A stretch of DNA of 64,000 nt from Williamsia sp. 1138 (GTDB lineage Bacteria; Actinomycetota; Actinomycetes; Mycobacteriales; Mycobacteriaceae). The stretch lies in NCBI RefSeq assembly GCF_002095435.2, contig NZ_MJEJ02000038.1:86041-150040 (forward strand). The letters are read 5' to 3'. The notes below the pieces were generated by a model. That model had not been told where the DNA came from. It ran no database searches and worked only from the letters and a program-made list of their open reading frames with translations. How positions within the stretch are numbered: position 1 is the first letter of the stretch; each line of letters begins with the position of its first letter. A program made the position numbers and the translations under genes. Shown here piece by piece: positions 15,485 through 24,777 of this stretch.

Positions 15485-17497
15485 CTAGACGGTGGCGTAG
15501 TCGTGGACTGTCAGCGTTCCCTTGACGTACGGAACGTTGGCATCGTCGGTCCAGTGGACGATGGTGCGACGCTGCAGCATGGCGCGGAACTGTTCGGTGG
15601 TCGTCGTCAGCACCTCGCCACTACCCCAGTCCAAGATCACGCCGTACTGGCGCAGGCAGTCCATCTCGTTGATGAGGCCGGACTTGTATTCGGCAGACAC
15701 CTCGAGGGGATCCCGCGTCATCCAGGCCTGCCGGTTGTTCCGAATGTACTCCCGCGCAGCACGTGTGGCCTCGACATCGACCTCGTACTCGAAGATCTCC
15801 GGGTCGATCTCTTTGATGACGACACCGTAGTCCTTCTCGGCCCGGGCGATGGTGACGTAGCCGTCGATCACGTCTTCGAGAATGGAGTCGACGTCGCGTT
15901 GCAGGGCGTCGCCGAGACCGCCGCCGCCGGCGGATGGCCGGGTGAACTCGTCGCCCGCCTTGATCGGCACCGCAGCGAAGATCGAACCGAGATACTCCTC
16001 GCGATCGGTGCCTTTGTTCAGCCACACGCCGTGCGGAATCGACGGCAGCCCGCCCCACAGTCCCCAGGTGACGGAGCGCTCGCGGTCGCAGCAGTATGAC
16101 ATCACCGTCTTGCTGCTGGCGGTGAGGTAGCCGCCCTTCTCCGCACCGACACCACCGCGGAACTTACCGGGGCCGCCGGAATCCGGGACCAACTCGTGGC
16201 GGGTGGTGAGGACTGGAGCCAACCGTTCTTGCCCTTCGAAAGGCTGTGTGCCGTACTGGACTCCGAAGACCGCGGCCGAGGCGTTATGTCCGTCCCCGCC
16301 GTTGCGGGCGCCCCACCCACCCATCATCCAGTCGTACCACATGAAGCTCTCGTCGCCGTCCTTCCGTTTGTCACGACCACCGACCAACAGGTATTCCAGG
16401 TTGAACGTGCAGGCCATGGCACGATGCGGCTGGATATCGGACCAGATCTCGAAGACCGAGCTCATGATCTTTTCGAAAGGGCCGGAACAGAATCCGGCGC
16501 AGGGCGATGGCCAGTCGGCATTGACGACCGAACCGACCGGACCGAGATCCGCGGTGACCACACGGTAGAAGCCCGAGTTCAAGGGAATGTCCGGGAACTG
16601 CATCTTGGTGCCGGCGACGATTCCGGCGAAGGACCCGCCGAACCCGGCGTTGAGCATCGAGGCAATCGACGCGTGCGAGCCGCTGAGGTCGTAGTGGCAT
16701 GTATCGCCGGAAATCGTCATCTTCATGGTCACCGGGATGAGCCCTTCTTCCTCACCCGGGTCCTGGTCGATGTAGTCCTCGGTGTACCAGACACCGTCGG
16801 GCAATGCGCTGATCTTGGCGCGGGTCAGATCTTCGACATAGTCCTGGACTTCGGCCATGGCGGTCTTGATGGTCTCGACGCCGTATTTGTCACAGAGACG
16901 CTGGATTTCGCGTTCCGCCACGCGGGTGGCTTCGGCCTGCGCCTGCATGTCGCCAATGATGTCGCGAGGATTCCGGGTGTTCTTGGCGATGAGGTACGCG
17001 ACGTCTTCGAGGAACTCGTCCTTGCTCCACAGCCGGGTCGGGGGGATCCGCAGGCCCTCGCCCATGTGGTCGAGTGCCTTGACGTTGAACGAACCCGGTG
17101 TCGCGCCGCCGACGTCGGCCCAGTGGCCGTTGGCCTGCGCGTAGCCGAGCAGTTCACCCTGGTAGTAGATCGGCCGGATGATCCGGGTGTCGTTGAAGTG
17201 GCTGCCGCCCTCGTAGACGTCGTTGATGACGAAGACGTCGCCGGGGTGGATGTCACCATCGAATTGCCGGATCACGGCTTTGGCGGTGTAGTGCAGAGTG
17301 CCGACGTGGGCCGCGATGTCGCCGGTGCCTTGCATGACGGTGTCCCCGTTGGGGTCACAGAGAGCCGATGAGAAGTCGCGCGAGTAGATGACGAACGAGT
17401 AGCAGGTTCGGAGAATCTGTTCGGCCATCTGATCGACGGTGTTGATGAAGGCGTTCTTGAGGACTTCGAAAGTCACTGGATCGAGTGATGTGGGCAT
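15485..17497 (-). CDS. hyuB: Hydantoinase B / oxoprolinase family subunit
   Basis: 670 residues from ATG 17497. Typical N-terminus DPVTFEVLKNAFINTVDQM, then YSRDFSSALCDPNGDTVMQG, FVINDVYEGGSHFNDTRI and the C-terminal GGGLGDALQRD loop of HyuB. Some homologues are over 500 residues and a few are fused to HyuA; here they are separate. With HyuA it forms the ATP-dependent hydantoinase, N-methylhydantoinase, 5-oxoprolinase or acetone-carboxylase-like enzyme. The third subunit of acetone carboxylase is absent, and a permease plus amidohydrolases are near, which favours cyclic amides. It lies 42 bases after hyuA. Confidence 0.88.
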   Translation of the reverse strand: MPTSLDPVTFEVLKNAFINTVDQMAEQILRTCYSFVIYSRDFSSALCDPNGDTVMQGTGDIAAHVGTLHYTAKAVIRQFDGDIHPGDVFVINDVYEGGSHFNDTRIIRPIYYQGELLGYAQANGHWADVGGATPGSFNVKALDHMGEGLRIPPTRLWSKDEFLEDVAYLIAKNTRNPRDIIGDMQAQAEATRVAEREIQRLCDKYGVETIKTAMAEVQDYVEDLTRAKISALPDGVWYTEDYIDQDPGEEEGLIPVTMKMTISGDTCHYDLSGSHASIASMLNAGFGGSFAGIVAGTKMQFPDIPLNSGFYRVVTADLGPVGSVVNADWPSPCAGFCSGPFEKIMSSVFEIWSDIQPHRAMACTFNLEYLLVGGRDKRKDGDESFMWYDWMMGGWGARNGGDGHNASAAVFGVQYGTQPFEGQERLAPVLTTRHELVPDSGGPGKFRGGVGAEKGGYLTASSKTVMSYCCDRERSVTWGLWGGLPSIPHGVWLNKGTDREEYLGSIFAAVPIKAGDEFTRPSAGGGGLGDALQRDVDSILEDVIDGYVTIARAEKDYGVVIKEIDPEIFEYEVDVEATRAAREYIRNNRQAWMTRDPLEVSAEYKSGLINEMDCLRQYGVILDWGSGEVLTTTTEQFRAMLQRRTIVHWTDDANVPYVKGTLTVHDYATV

Positions 17498-17539
17498 GTC
17501 ATACCTCTAACGGTGGGTGATGTTGTGGTGGAGAAGGAG

Positions 17540-19591
17540 TCAGACGTCCTGGCTGAGGATCAGGTTGCCCCAGGCATCGACACGGGCGGTGGTCTGCGGC
17601 GGGACCACGGTCGTGGAGTCGAGCTGATCGACGATGCACGGACCGGAGAGCACGGCGCCGGCGGGAAGATCGGTGCGGTCGTAGACCGGGGTTTCCAGTC
17701 GCGCCGTCTCGTCGGGGAACAGGACCTGACGAATCTCGGTCGGCACCGGGGTGAAATCAGCCGGGTCGATCACATCGGCGGGCTTGGCGTCGACCCGCGG
17801 GGTCAATCCGATGGCGCGCACCGAGATCCGGTAGATCTCCACGCCCGCATCGTCGCTCGCGTAGTTGTGCTCTTTGAGATGGGTCGCATGGAATGTCGCG
17901 ACCACCTCGTCGAGGCCACCGAACGGCATCGTCACCGGCACCGCAATTGCTCGCCACTGACCGTTGTAACGCATGTCCAGGTAGTACTCGAAGACCATGT
18001 CGGCGTCGTCGACGTGCTCGGCTGTCAGTCGCTGGCGACCCTCGTCCTGGAGGTCCTTGAACGTCTGCGCGAGGTGGGCGAGGTCGGCATCCGCTGCATC
18101 GGTGAGGTACATCCTGGTGATGTCGTGCTGGACGTCCACGAGCATGCAGCCCATCGCCGACGTCACTCCGGGATGCGGCGGGACGATGACGGTCGGGATT
18201 CCCAGCTCTTTCGCCAGGTAGGCGACGTGCAATGGACCGGCCCCACCGAATCCGACCAATGCAAAGTCCCGGGGATCGTGACCCTTGCGGATCGAGATCA
18301 GGCGCACGGCGTCCGCCATGTTCGCGTTGGCGACCTTGATGATCGACTGAGCCGCGGTCTCCACCTCGAGACCCAGTGGCGTGGCCACCTTCTCGACTGC
18401 CTTGAACGCCGATGCGACGTCGAGCTCTTTGACACCACCGGCCAACTCCTTGCCGATGGTTCCCAGGATCAGGTTGGCGTCGGTGTTGGTCGCGAGTTCT
18501 CCGGCGGCGCCGTAGCACGCAGGGCCGGGATCAGACCCCGCCGACTGCGGGCCGTTGCGCAGCGACCCGGCGTCGTCGAGGCAGGCGATCGATCCGCCGC
18601 CGGCACCGATCGTCAGGACCTCGATGCTCGGAAAGCAAATCGGGTACCCGAACTCGACGCTCCACATGTTGGTGGTTCCCAGAACGCCGTTGTCCGTCAG
18701 GGAGACATCGGTGGATGTGCCGCCCATGTCGAACCCGATCGAGTTCTCGTATCCACACTGACGCGCGATGTGTCGGCTGGCGATCGCGCCTGCAGCGATA
18801 CCGGACGCTGCCAGACGCGCTCCGTACTTCTCTGCCATTTTGGGGGTCATCACGCCTCCGCCCGAATGCAGCAGCAGCACGTCATTGGTGTAGCCGCTCT
18901 CCTCCAGACGAGCCTCCAGGGTGCGCGCATACGGTCCGATGATCGGGACCAGCGCGGCGTTGGCGACCGTTGTCGAGAACCGTTCGTATTCAAAGATTTC
19001 GGGAAGCACGTCACTCGACGTCGTTACCGCGACACCCGGGAGTTCTTCAGCCAAGATCTCCGCCATCCGGTTCTCGTGTACCGGATTTGTGAATGAGTTG
19101 ATGAAACACACTGCGATGGTTTCGATTCCACGACGCTTCAGGATTCTGGCGACGTCGCGGGCACCGGCCTCATCCAGCGGCTCGAGGATCTCGCCGTCGT
19201 AGCCGACGCGCTCGGACACGGTGAGACGGTGACGGCGGGGAACGAATGGCTTGCCGACCTCCTCGTAGGGATCCCAGGACTCCCGGTCACCACGACGAAT
19301 CTCGATGACGTCGCGAAAGCCCTCCGTGGTCACGAGCGCGATCTTGGGGAACGTCCGGGTGATCAGCGCATTGGTCGCGATTGTTGTTCCGTGAGAGAAG
19401 AACTCGACGTCCTCCCAGTTCACTCCCGCGCGGTCCATGCCGGCGAGAACACCTTCGATCGGATCGGACTGTGTCGGGTACTTCGCGGTGGTGATCGCAC
19501 CATCACCGTGCTGGACAAAGATGTCGGTGAAGGTTCCACCGATGTCGACGGCGGTGCGGATCTTCCGCGGCCTGCTGATGGCTTCGGTCAT
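17540..19591 (-). CDS. hyuA: Hydantoinase A / oxoprolinase family subunit
   Basis: 683 residues from ATG 19591, which has GAGGAGG 6 bases upstream; longer in-frame extension lacks a site. The N-terminal ATP-binding fold shows TAVDIGGTFTDIFVQ (about 14-28) and HGTTIATNALI. The central FDMGGTSTDVSL and TIGAGGGSIACLD are the second phosphate and hydantoinase-A signatures, and the C-terminal domain contains GFGGAGPLHVAYLAKELG. It provides ATP hydrolysis for ring opening together with HyuB. First gene of a leftward hyuA-hyuB-permease operon that diverges from an AmiC-like sensor gene. Confidence 0.9.
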   Translation of the reverse strand: MTEAISRPRKIRTAVDIGGTFTDIFVQHGDGAITTAKYPTQSDPIEGVLAGMDRAGVNWEDVEFFSHGTTIATNALITRTFPKIALVTTEGFRDVIEIRRGDRESWDPYEEVGKPFVPRRHRLTVSERVGYDGEILEPLDEAGARDVARILKRRGIETIAVCFINSFTNPVHENRMAEILAEELPGVAVTTSSDVLPEIFEYERFSTTVANAALVPIIGPYARTLEARLEESGYTNDVLLLHSGGGVMTPKMAEKYGARLAASGIAAGAIASRHIARQCGYENSIGFDMGGTSTDVSLTDNGVLGTTNMWSVEFGYPICFPSIEVLTIGAGGGSIACLDDAGSLRNGPQSAGSDPGPACYGAAGELATNTDANLILGTIGKELAGGVKELDVASAFKAVEKVATPLGLEVETAAQSIIKVANANMADAVRLISIRKGHDPRDFALVGFGGAGPLHVAYLAKELGIPTVIVPPHPGVTSAMGCMLVDVQHDITRMYLTDAADADLAHLAQTFKDLQDEGRQRLTAEHVDDADMVFEYYLDMRYNGQWRAIAVPVTMPFGGLDEVVATFHATHLKEHNYASDDAGVEIYRISVRAIGLTPRVDAKPADVIDPADFTPVPTEIRQVLFPDETARLETPVYDRTDLPAGAVLSGPCIVDQLDSTTVVPPQTTARVDAWGNLILSQDV

Positions 19592-19751
19592 GGGTGCCTC
19601 CTCGGCGGTTACTCGGACGGTCCATACGAAACCGCGTCGTAGCCACATCAACAATTGGCGCATCACCCAACTGCCGCGCCTTTGCGACTGGACGTTGACA
19701 CACCCCGCCTAACCGATACGTCTCTGACCTGCAGACATATGTCGACGACGT

Positions 19752-19797
19752 ACGTAACAACCAGATGACCGATACGCGTGCGTTACGTTTGGTCATC
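19752..19797. promoter_or_regulatory. Interleaved inverted repeats in the hyuA / amiC-like divergent region
   Basis: ACGTAAC (19752-19758) is inverted as GTTACGT (19782-19788), and GATGACC (19764-19770) as GGTCATC (19791-19797). They are interleaved rather than nested, as for two overlapping operators. The surrounding gap 19592-19914 (323 bases) holds no gene that I can support. Confidence 0.35.
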
Positions 19798-19914
19798 GGA
19801 TCGAAACGTCGCCGAAGTCCGATTTCGCGACTTGACCGCGCCCTCGCGTCGTTCCCAAAGATGCGGCTACAGTGGGCTTGTTCGCTGTCGACAACCACCG
19901 AGGGGAGTGCGTGA

Positions 19915-21018
19915 GTGAAGATCGGCATGCTCTTCTCGTTGACCGGCCCGCAGGCCCAGATGGAACAGTCGATTCTCGACGGTGCCCTGTTGGCCGTCGA
20001 TGAGATCAACAGGGATGGCGGAATCCGCGGTCAGGAGCTGTCCCCAGCCATCTACGACGATCACTCCGAGGTGTTGTCGAGTGCACGCGGGATCAACCAT
20101 CTGTGCGAGACCGAGCACGCAAACGTGATCGTCGGTGGCTACACGTCGGCGAGCCGCGTCGCGATGATTCCCGCCATCCACGCCAACCGGGCACTGTTGA
20201 TGTATCCGACCTATTTCGAGGGCGAAGAAGCCGATGCCCGAGTCTTCTATTGCGGGGCGGCCCCCAACCAATACCTTGCCGACTATCTGAGCTGGGTCGC
20301 CGACAACCTCGGCCGGCGGGTTTACATCATCGGGTCGGACTACGTGTACCCGCGCGTGCTGGCCGAGGCCATCGCCCGGCACGGCGCCCACCTCGATGTC
20401 GAGACCGTCGGGAGCTGGTACGCCCCACTCGGCGAGACCAACTTTCAGACGGTGCTCGATGACATCCGCCGCAGACAACCGTCGGCGATCATCTGCAACC
20501 TGGTCGGATTGGACTCGACCACCGCGTTCTACCAACAGTTTCATCGCGCGGGATTCACCGCCGCGACATTGCCGATCGCTGCCACCGTCACCACCGAAGT
20601 CGATCTCGCCCACATGGCGTCGGAGTTGACCGACGGGCATTTCATGACCGGCACCTATTTTTCCGGGGTCGATTCGGACGTCAACAGCGCATATCGGAAG
20701 TCTCTCTTGGAAGTTCGGGGACAACGGTGGTCGCATCCGGCTCAGGTCGGTGCGTACAACGCTGTGCATTCGATCCGGATCGCCGCCGAACATTCGAACT
20801 CTTTCGATCCGGCCCACCTGTCGGCCGCTCTGCTCGGGGTTCGCTTCGAACGCAATCCCGAGGGGCTACCGTTCTATTTTCTCAACAATCACTACAGCGC
20901 CCACCCGTCGTATGTCGCTCGGGCATCCAATGGCGAATACGATGTCCTCGAGGAGTTCTCACCGCGGCTACCCGAGCCCTGGTGGTCCGGAAAACGGTCA
21001 CTGACCGCTCCCCGGTGA
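19915..21018 (+). CDS. AmiC/UrtA-like periplasmic-fold binding protein without signal peptide
   Basis: 367 residues from GTG 19915 (GAGGGGAG 9 bases upstream). It begins directly with the first strand of the type-1 binding fold, KIGMLFSLTGPQAQMEQ, with no signal peptide or lipobox. IYDDHSEVLSSARGINHL, VGGYTSASRVAMIPAIHANR and LLMYPTYFEGEE match AmiC, FmdD and UrtA-type amide or urea binding proteins. Cytoplasmic AmiC senses amides and controls the antiterminator AmiR. Here the neighbour is a PucR regulator, not AmiR. No ABC permease genes are near, so a sensor role is more likely than transport. Its end overlaps the convergent pucR by 21 bases. Confidence 0.78.
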   Translation: MKIGMLFSLTGPQAQMEQSILDGALLAVDEINRDGGIRGQELSPAIYDDHSEVLSSARGINHLCETEHANVIVGGYTSASRVAMIPAIHANRALLMYPTYFEGEEADARVFYCGAAPNQYLADYLSWVADNLGRRVYIIGSDYVYPRVLAEAIARHGAHLDVETVGSWYAPLGETNFQTVLDDIRRRQPSAIICNLVGLDSTTAFYQQFHRAGFTAATLPIAATVTTEVDLAHMASELTDGHFMTGTYFSGVDSDVNSAYRKSLLEVRGQRWSHPAQVGAYNAVHSIRIAAEHSNSFDPAHLSAALLGVRFERNPEGLPFYFLNNHYSAHPSYVARASNGEYDVLEEFSPRLPEPWWSGKRSLTAPR

Positions 21019-22506
21019 CTCGCGCAAACACAGCGCCAGGTAGTAGTCCGAACGGTCGGCCGTGGTGTGTAGTCCGCGACCGGTCAGCCTCTCGATACGT
21101 TTGAGCCGGTATCGGAGCGTGTTGATGTGGATCCCCAGTTCCGTGGCGGTGGCGGCCCATTGGCAGTCCAATGCCAGAAACGTTCTCAGCGATTCCAGGT
21201 AGCTGGTGCCTTTATCGCGATCGTAGGCGATTACCGGCTGCAGCAACGCCCTGTCTAGAACCGCTGCCAGTTCGGGCTCAGCGGAGAGCAATGTCGCCGC
21301 CAGCGGGACCGCCAGCGGGATCGCGTCCATCTCCGCGACTGCCGATCGGGCATGGCGATCCGCGAGCTGGCGTGCGTTGATCAGGCCGCGAACCAGGTCG
21401 TCGCTGCCTCGGAGAACGCAGGAACTCACCCCCAGTGACAGCGCCTGCTGGTGGCGGAACTCGAAGAGGTCCGCAAGAACCATCAATTGATGCTCAAACC
21501 CGGTGATTTCGTCCGAACTCCCGAATTCGCCGTCCGCCAGTGTAATCAGCGCATACGCACAGTTGCCATATACAGAGGCGACGCAAATTCCGCTGTCGAG
21601 CAATCCCAGATCGCGAAGAGCGTCGCCGACAGTCTCTCGTTCCGCGTCCATGTCATCGGGTAAGACTGCTGCGATTGCCCGCACCCGGCTTCCTGGCGCA
21701 AGATCGAATGATTCAACCCATGGATCGAGTGTGGCAGAAGCAACGTTGGCCTCGATCAGTTCTCGAATCAGCGCGGCTTCGATCTGCCGGCGAGCGGACC
21801 GCTTCACCTCGATGGCTTCGGTATGCGTGTTGATTTCGCGGACGAGACCGTCGATGCGAAGAAGGTTGAGCGCGGAGCGATTCGGATTGGCGATCGCCAG
21901 TGTGTGGCCCAATCCGGGTAGATCGACGTTGAGTGTGGTGGCCGCACTCATGCTCTGCTGTAGTGGCGTGGGATTACGGGCAACGATCTTGATCAATTGA
22001 GCGACGTCTACAGGCGTGCTGGACACCACACCGCCCTGCATGACGAGCCAGGCTTGAGTTCCTGTGTCCGCGGTGAAACTGTCGAGGGCGTTCCGGATGG
22101 CATCGAGGTCCGAGGGTCGGGCGGCCCTGGGGTCGATGCCGTTGGCCTGTTGCGTCAGGGCAGCTCTCAGTTCATCGAAGGTCTTCGACTTCGGCAACAG
22201 AAACACTGGTATCGCAGCGTGGACGCATGCCTCCACGAACTCGGGCGGGAGGTTGAGATCATCGTTGTTGACGACGACCGCCAGCGCACCAGTCAACTTC
22301 AGTTGCGAAGGAATCGCTTCCGGAGATGGGAGAGATGGCCACGTCGTCGAGGGCACGTAGACCACGGATCCGTGGACGAGGTCCAATGGGCTTTGTGACG
22401 TCATTTCCACAACGCTCGTTATCGTGCGCGACAAAATACTGTCGGCGGCCCCCGGCATGAGAGATCTGAGTCTGACGCGTGTGACGAAGTCGTCGACCGT
22501 AGTCAT
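20998..22506 (-). CDS. PucR-family transcriptional regulator
   Basis: 502 residues from ATG 22506. The N-terminal PucR domain (about 10-130) has DLVHGSVVYVPSTTWPSLP and FLLPKSKTFDELRAAL. A GGDEF-like CdaR middle region follows (residues 270-380, DDMDAERETVGDAL). The C-terminal helix-turn-helix is ATATELGIHINTLRYRLKRI (about 465-485), diagnostic of the family. PucR proteins activate purine, allantoin or hydantoin catabolism. It probably governs the hyu operon, perhaps using the AmiC-like protein as ligand sensor. Confidence 0.9.
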   Translation of the reverse strand: MTTVDDFVTRVRLRSLMPGAADSILSRTITSVVEMTSQSPLDLVHGSVVYVPSTTWPSLPSPEAIPSQLKLTGALAVVVNNDDLNLPPEFVEACVHAAIPVFLLPKSKTFDELRAALTQQANGIDPRAARPSDLDAIRNALDSFTADTGTQAWLVMQGGVVSSTPVDVAQLIKIVARNPTPLQQSMSAATTLNVDLPGLGHTLAIANPNRSALNLLRIDGLVREINTHTEAIEVKRSARRQIEAALIRELIEANVASATLDPWVESFDLAPGSRVRAIAAVLPDDMDAERETVGDALRDLGLLDSGICVASVYGNCAYALITLADGEFGSSDEITGFEHQLMVLADLFEFRHQQALSLGVSSCVLRGSDDLVRGLINARQLADRHARSAVAEMDAIPLAVPLAATLLSAEPELAAVLDRALLQPVIAYDRDKGTSYLESLRTFLALDCQWAATATELGIHINTLRYRLKRIERLTGRGLHTTADRSDYYLALCLRESPGSGQ

Positions 22507-22574
22507 GCGACTCCTTACGGTCTCGGGCGGTCACCGAGGCTGGCTCCTACACGAATTGGGCGCGACGCCCAGTG

Positions 22575-22654
22575 GTGACTCACGGGTGCGTCTCTCGTCT
22601 CCAAGGGTAGCGGGACGTGGGCGAGCCCATCGGCCTCCCCGCCCCGTGAGTCAC
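22575..22654. promoter_or_regulatory. Perfect 12-base inverted repeat upstream of pucR
   Basis: GTGACTCACGGG (22575-22586) recurs inverted as CCCGTGAGTCAC (22643-22654). The 9-base core GTGACTCAC is itself a dyad, so each arm may be one dimer site. It begins 69 bases before the pucR start. The 363-base gap 22507-22869 holds no gene that I can support. Confidence 0.4.
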
Positions 22655-22869
22655 TCTGCGAAGTTGCGGTCAGGGTTGTCTCTGGCACCAGGGGCAGGTT
22701 AGCTGCATCACTTATCCATTCGTCGTCTCAGAGACGGCCTCGACCCTATTGAGCCGCGGTGTCGCAGCGTACCGACCTGGCCTGACGCGCGCACCCGGCG
22801 ATGGCTTGGGGAGTGGGACGATAGTCGGACGCGCCCCGAGGGTGGGTCTCGGATTGCGGGGTGCGATCG

Positions 22870-24105
22870 TCACTGATCACGTTGCCCGGAGACCCAGTCT
22901 GCCATCACATCTGCCAGTGCCTCGGCCCCTCGATGGCAGTCCGCGGCGTCAGCAAATTCGAGGGGTGAGTGCGAGACCCCTGTCGGGTTGCGGACGAACA
23001 GCATCGCGGTGGGAACCTTGGCCGAGAGTATGCCGGCGTCGTGTCCGGCTGCGGTCGGGAGGACCGGGATCTCGCCGAGGTGGCCGAGCGCGGTTTGGAG
23101 TCGTTGTCGGGTGTCGGCGGGGAATTCGACGATCGGCGTGACGGATTCGGCTTCGATGGCCAGTCCGATGCCGTCGGTCTCGGCGTACTTGCGGGCCTCG
23201 GCCGAGATCTGGTCCACCATCGCGGTCAGCGTCGCCTCGTCTGCGGCACGGGCATCGAGCCAGGCCAGCACTTCCGATGGGATCGCGTTGGCGCCGTTGG
23301 GTAGAACCCGAACCTTGCCGAAGGTGGCGACGGCGTCGTGCAGTGTCGCGGCGCCACGTGCGGTGTGGACCGACGACGCGAACGCAAGCATCGGATCTCG
23401 GCGGTCGACCAGACGGGTGGCACCGGCATGATTGGCCTCGCCGGTGAAGCTGAACAGCCACCGGCCGTGCGGCCAGATCGACGATGCGACTGCGATCGGC
23501 TGATCGACGAGATCGAGTCCGCGACCCTGCTCGACGTGCAGTTCGACGTACACCCCGACGCGATCGGTCAGGGTCGGGTCGGTACCGATGTGCGAGGGGT
23601 TTCGCCCGGACCGGGTCAGGGCCTCGGCCAAGGTGATCCCGTCGGCGTCGCGAAGTCCCCGTGCGCGCTCAGGTGTCAGGGCGCCGGTGGTCAGCTGCGA
23701 CCCCACACACGCCACACCGAACCGCGCACCTTCCTCATCCGAGAACGCCGTCACAGCAATCGGTTTAACCGGCACCACTCCGCGCGCCCGCAGGATGTCG
23801 ACGGCGATGAACGACGACACCACTCCGAGCGGTCCGTCGTAGGCGCCGCCGTCGGGCACCGAATCGAGGTGGGAGCCGGTGACGAATGCGTCGGTCGGGT
23901 CGCCCTCCCAGCCGTCCGGCATCCACCATGCCCACACGTTGCCGTTGCGGTCTTCGTCGACGGACATGCCGCGGTCGGTGGCGGCGCCGGTGAACCATTC
24001 GCGCAACGTCATGTCGGCGTCGTTCCAGGCGAAGCGGCGGTAACCGCCGGTCGTGGCCCGGCCGACGTCGAGGATCGACGCCCACATGGAGTCGAACGAG
24101 GTCAT
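22870..24105 (-). CDS. M20-type amidohydrolase (allantoate / N-carbamoyl-L-amino-acid hydrolase family)
   Basis: 411 residues from ATG 24105. Metal ligands appear in TGSHLDSVPDGGAYDGPLG (His and Asp, about 80-95), FSDEEGARFGVACVGS (Glu pair, about 125) and YVELHVEQGRGLD (His and Glu, about 190). The His of TAAGHDAGILS completes the site. Members hydrolyse ureido or carbamoyl groups and release CO2 and ammonia. It follows the XRE-cupin gene by 15 bases and so is the last gene of the methylamine operon. The family would also suit the neighbouring hydantoinase, whose products are N-carbamoyl amino acids. Confidence 0.88.
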   Translation of the reverse strand: MTSFDSMWASILDVGRATTGGYRRFAWNDADMTLREWFTGAATDRGMSVDEDRNGNVWAWWMPDGWEGDPTDAFVTGSHLDSVPDGGAYDGPLGVVSSFIAVDILRARGVVPVKPIAVTAFSDEEGARFGVACVGSQLTTGALTPERARGLRDADGITLAEALTRSGRNPSHIGTDPTLTDRVGVYVELHVEQGRGLDLVDQPIAVASSIWPHGRWLFSFTGEANHAGATRLVDRRDPMLAFASSVHTARGAATLHDAVATFGKVRVLPNGANAIPSEVLAWLDARAADEATLTAMVDQISAEARKYAETDGIGLAIEAESVTPIVEFPADTRQRLQTALGHLGEIPVLPTAAGHDAGILSAKVPTAMLFVRNPTGVSHSPLEFADAADCHRGAEALADVMADWVSGQRDQ

Positions 24106-24120
24106 GTCAGTTCCTTACGG

Positions 24121-24777
24121 TCATTCCGAGTAGTTGTCGGGGTAGGCGGTCACGGCGAGAAACCGGATGGGCAGTCGGGTGAGTGCGATGGGCCCGTGGA
24201 CGCCTTCACCGTCGAGCAGCAACGAGTCACCGGCCTGCAAGGTGTACTCCGAATTGTCGTGGCCGTAGACCATCTCGCCCTCGAGCATGTGGAGCAGTTC
24301 GGTTCCCGGATGCTGGAAGCGCGGTGTGGATGTCGTCTTCTCGCGCAGTGTCACGACGACGGCTTCCAGCCGCCGATGTTGTCCGCGCAACGCCCCGAGC
24401 AGTTCGTAATGATGTCCGGAGCGCGTCCCGCGGCCGACGATCTCGGCGCCGGTCCCGGCCCGCGTGAACACCGACTCACGCTGGGTCTTGTCGCCGCGGA
24501 ACAGGGAGGTGACCGGGACATCCAGCGCAGCCGCCAATTTCGACAACGTCGCCAGACTGCAGGACGTCTGCGCATTCTCGATCTTCGACAGCATCGACTT
24601 GGAGATCCCGGTGACTGTCGCCATCTCGCTGACCGAGAGGCCGGCGCTGATCCGCAACCGTCGGGTCTGTGACCCGATCAGCACTTCGAGCGGACCGGCG
24701 CCGGCGTCGTCGAAGACCTCGCGCGGAGTCGTGTCCTCCACGACTGCCGGCGAGAAGGCGGACTCGGGCAGGCTCAC
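24121..24777 (-). CDS. XRE-type regulator with C-terminal cupin domain
   Basis: 218 residues from GTG 24777, which overlaps the glxD stop as GTGA; the frame is open further upstream but no better start is seen. Helix-turn-helix at about 40-95: LRISAGLSVSEMATVTGISK then MLSKIENAQTSCSLATLSKL. The cupin at about 120-215 has RFQHPGTELLHMLEGEMVYG and LQAGDSLLLDGEGVHGP, with His and Glu positions for metal or ligand binding. It is probably a feedback repressor or sensor of an amine or amino-acid metabolite. It is closely similar to the second copy at 35206, and the two genes bracket the methylamine island. Confidence 0.88.
   Translation of the reverse strand: MSLPESAFSPAVVEDTTPREVFDDAGAGPLEVLIGSQTRRLRISAGLSVSEMATVTGISKSMLSKIENAQTSCSLATLSKLAAALDVPVTSLFRGDKTQRESVFTRAGTGAEIVGRGTRSGHHYELLGALRGQHRRLEAVVVTLREKTTSTPRFQHPGTELLHMLEGEMVYGHDNSEYTLQAGDSLLLDGEGVHGPIALTRLPIRFLAVTAYPDNYSE

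Noticed and set aside
16196..19096. Two long plus-strand frames opposite hyuB and hyuA (16196-17371 and 17513-19096)
   Set aside because: They mirror the codon bias of the real genes, have no start sites or motifs, and HyuA/HyuB signatures are intact on the other strand.
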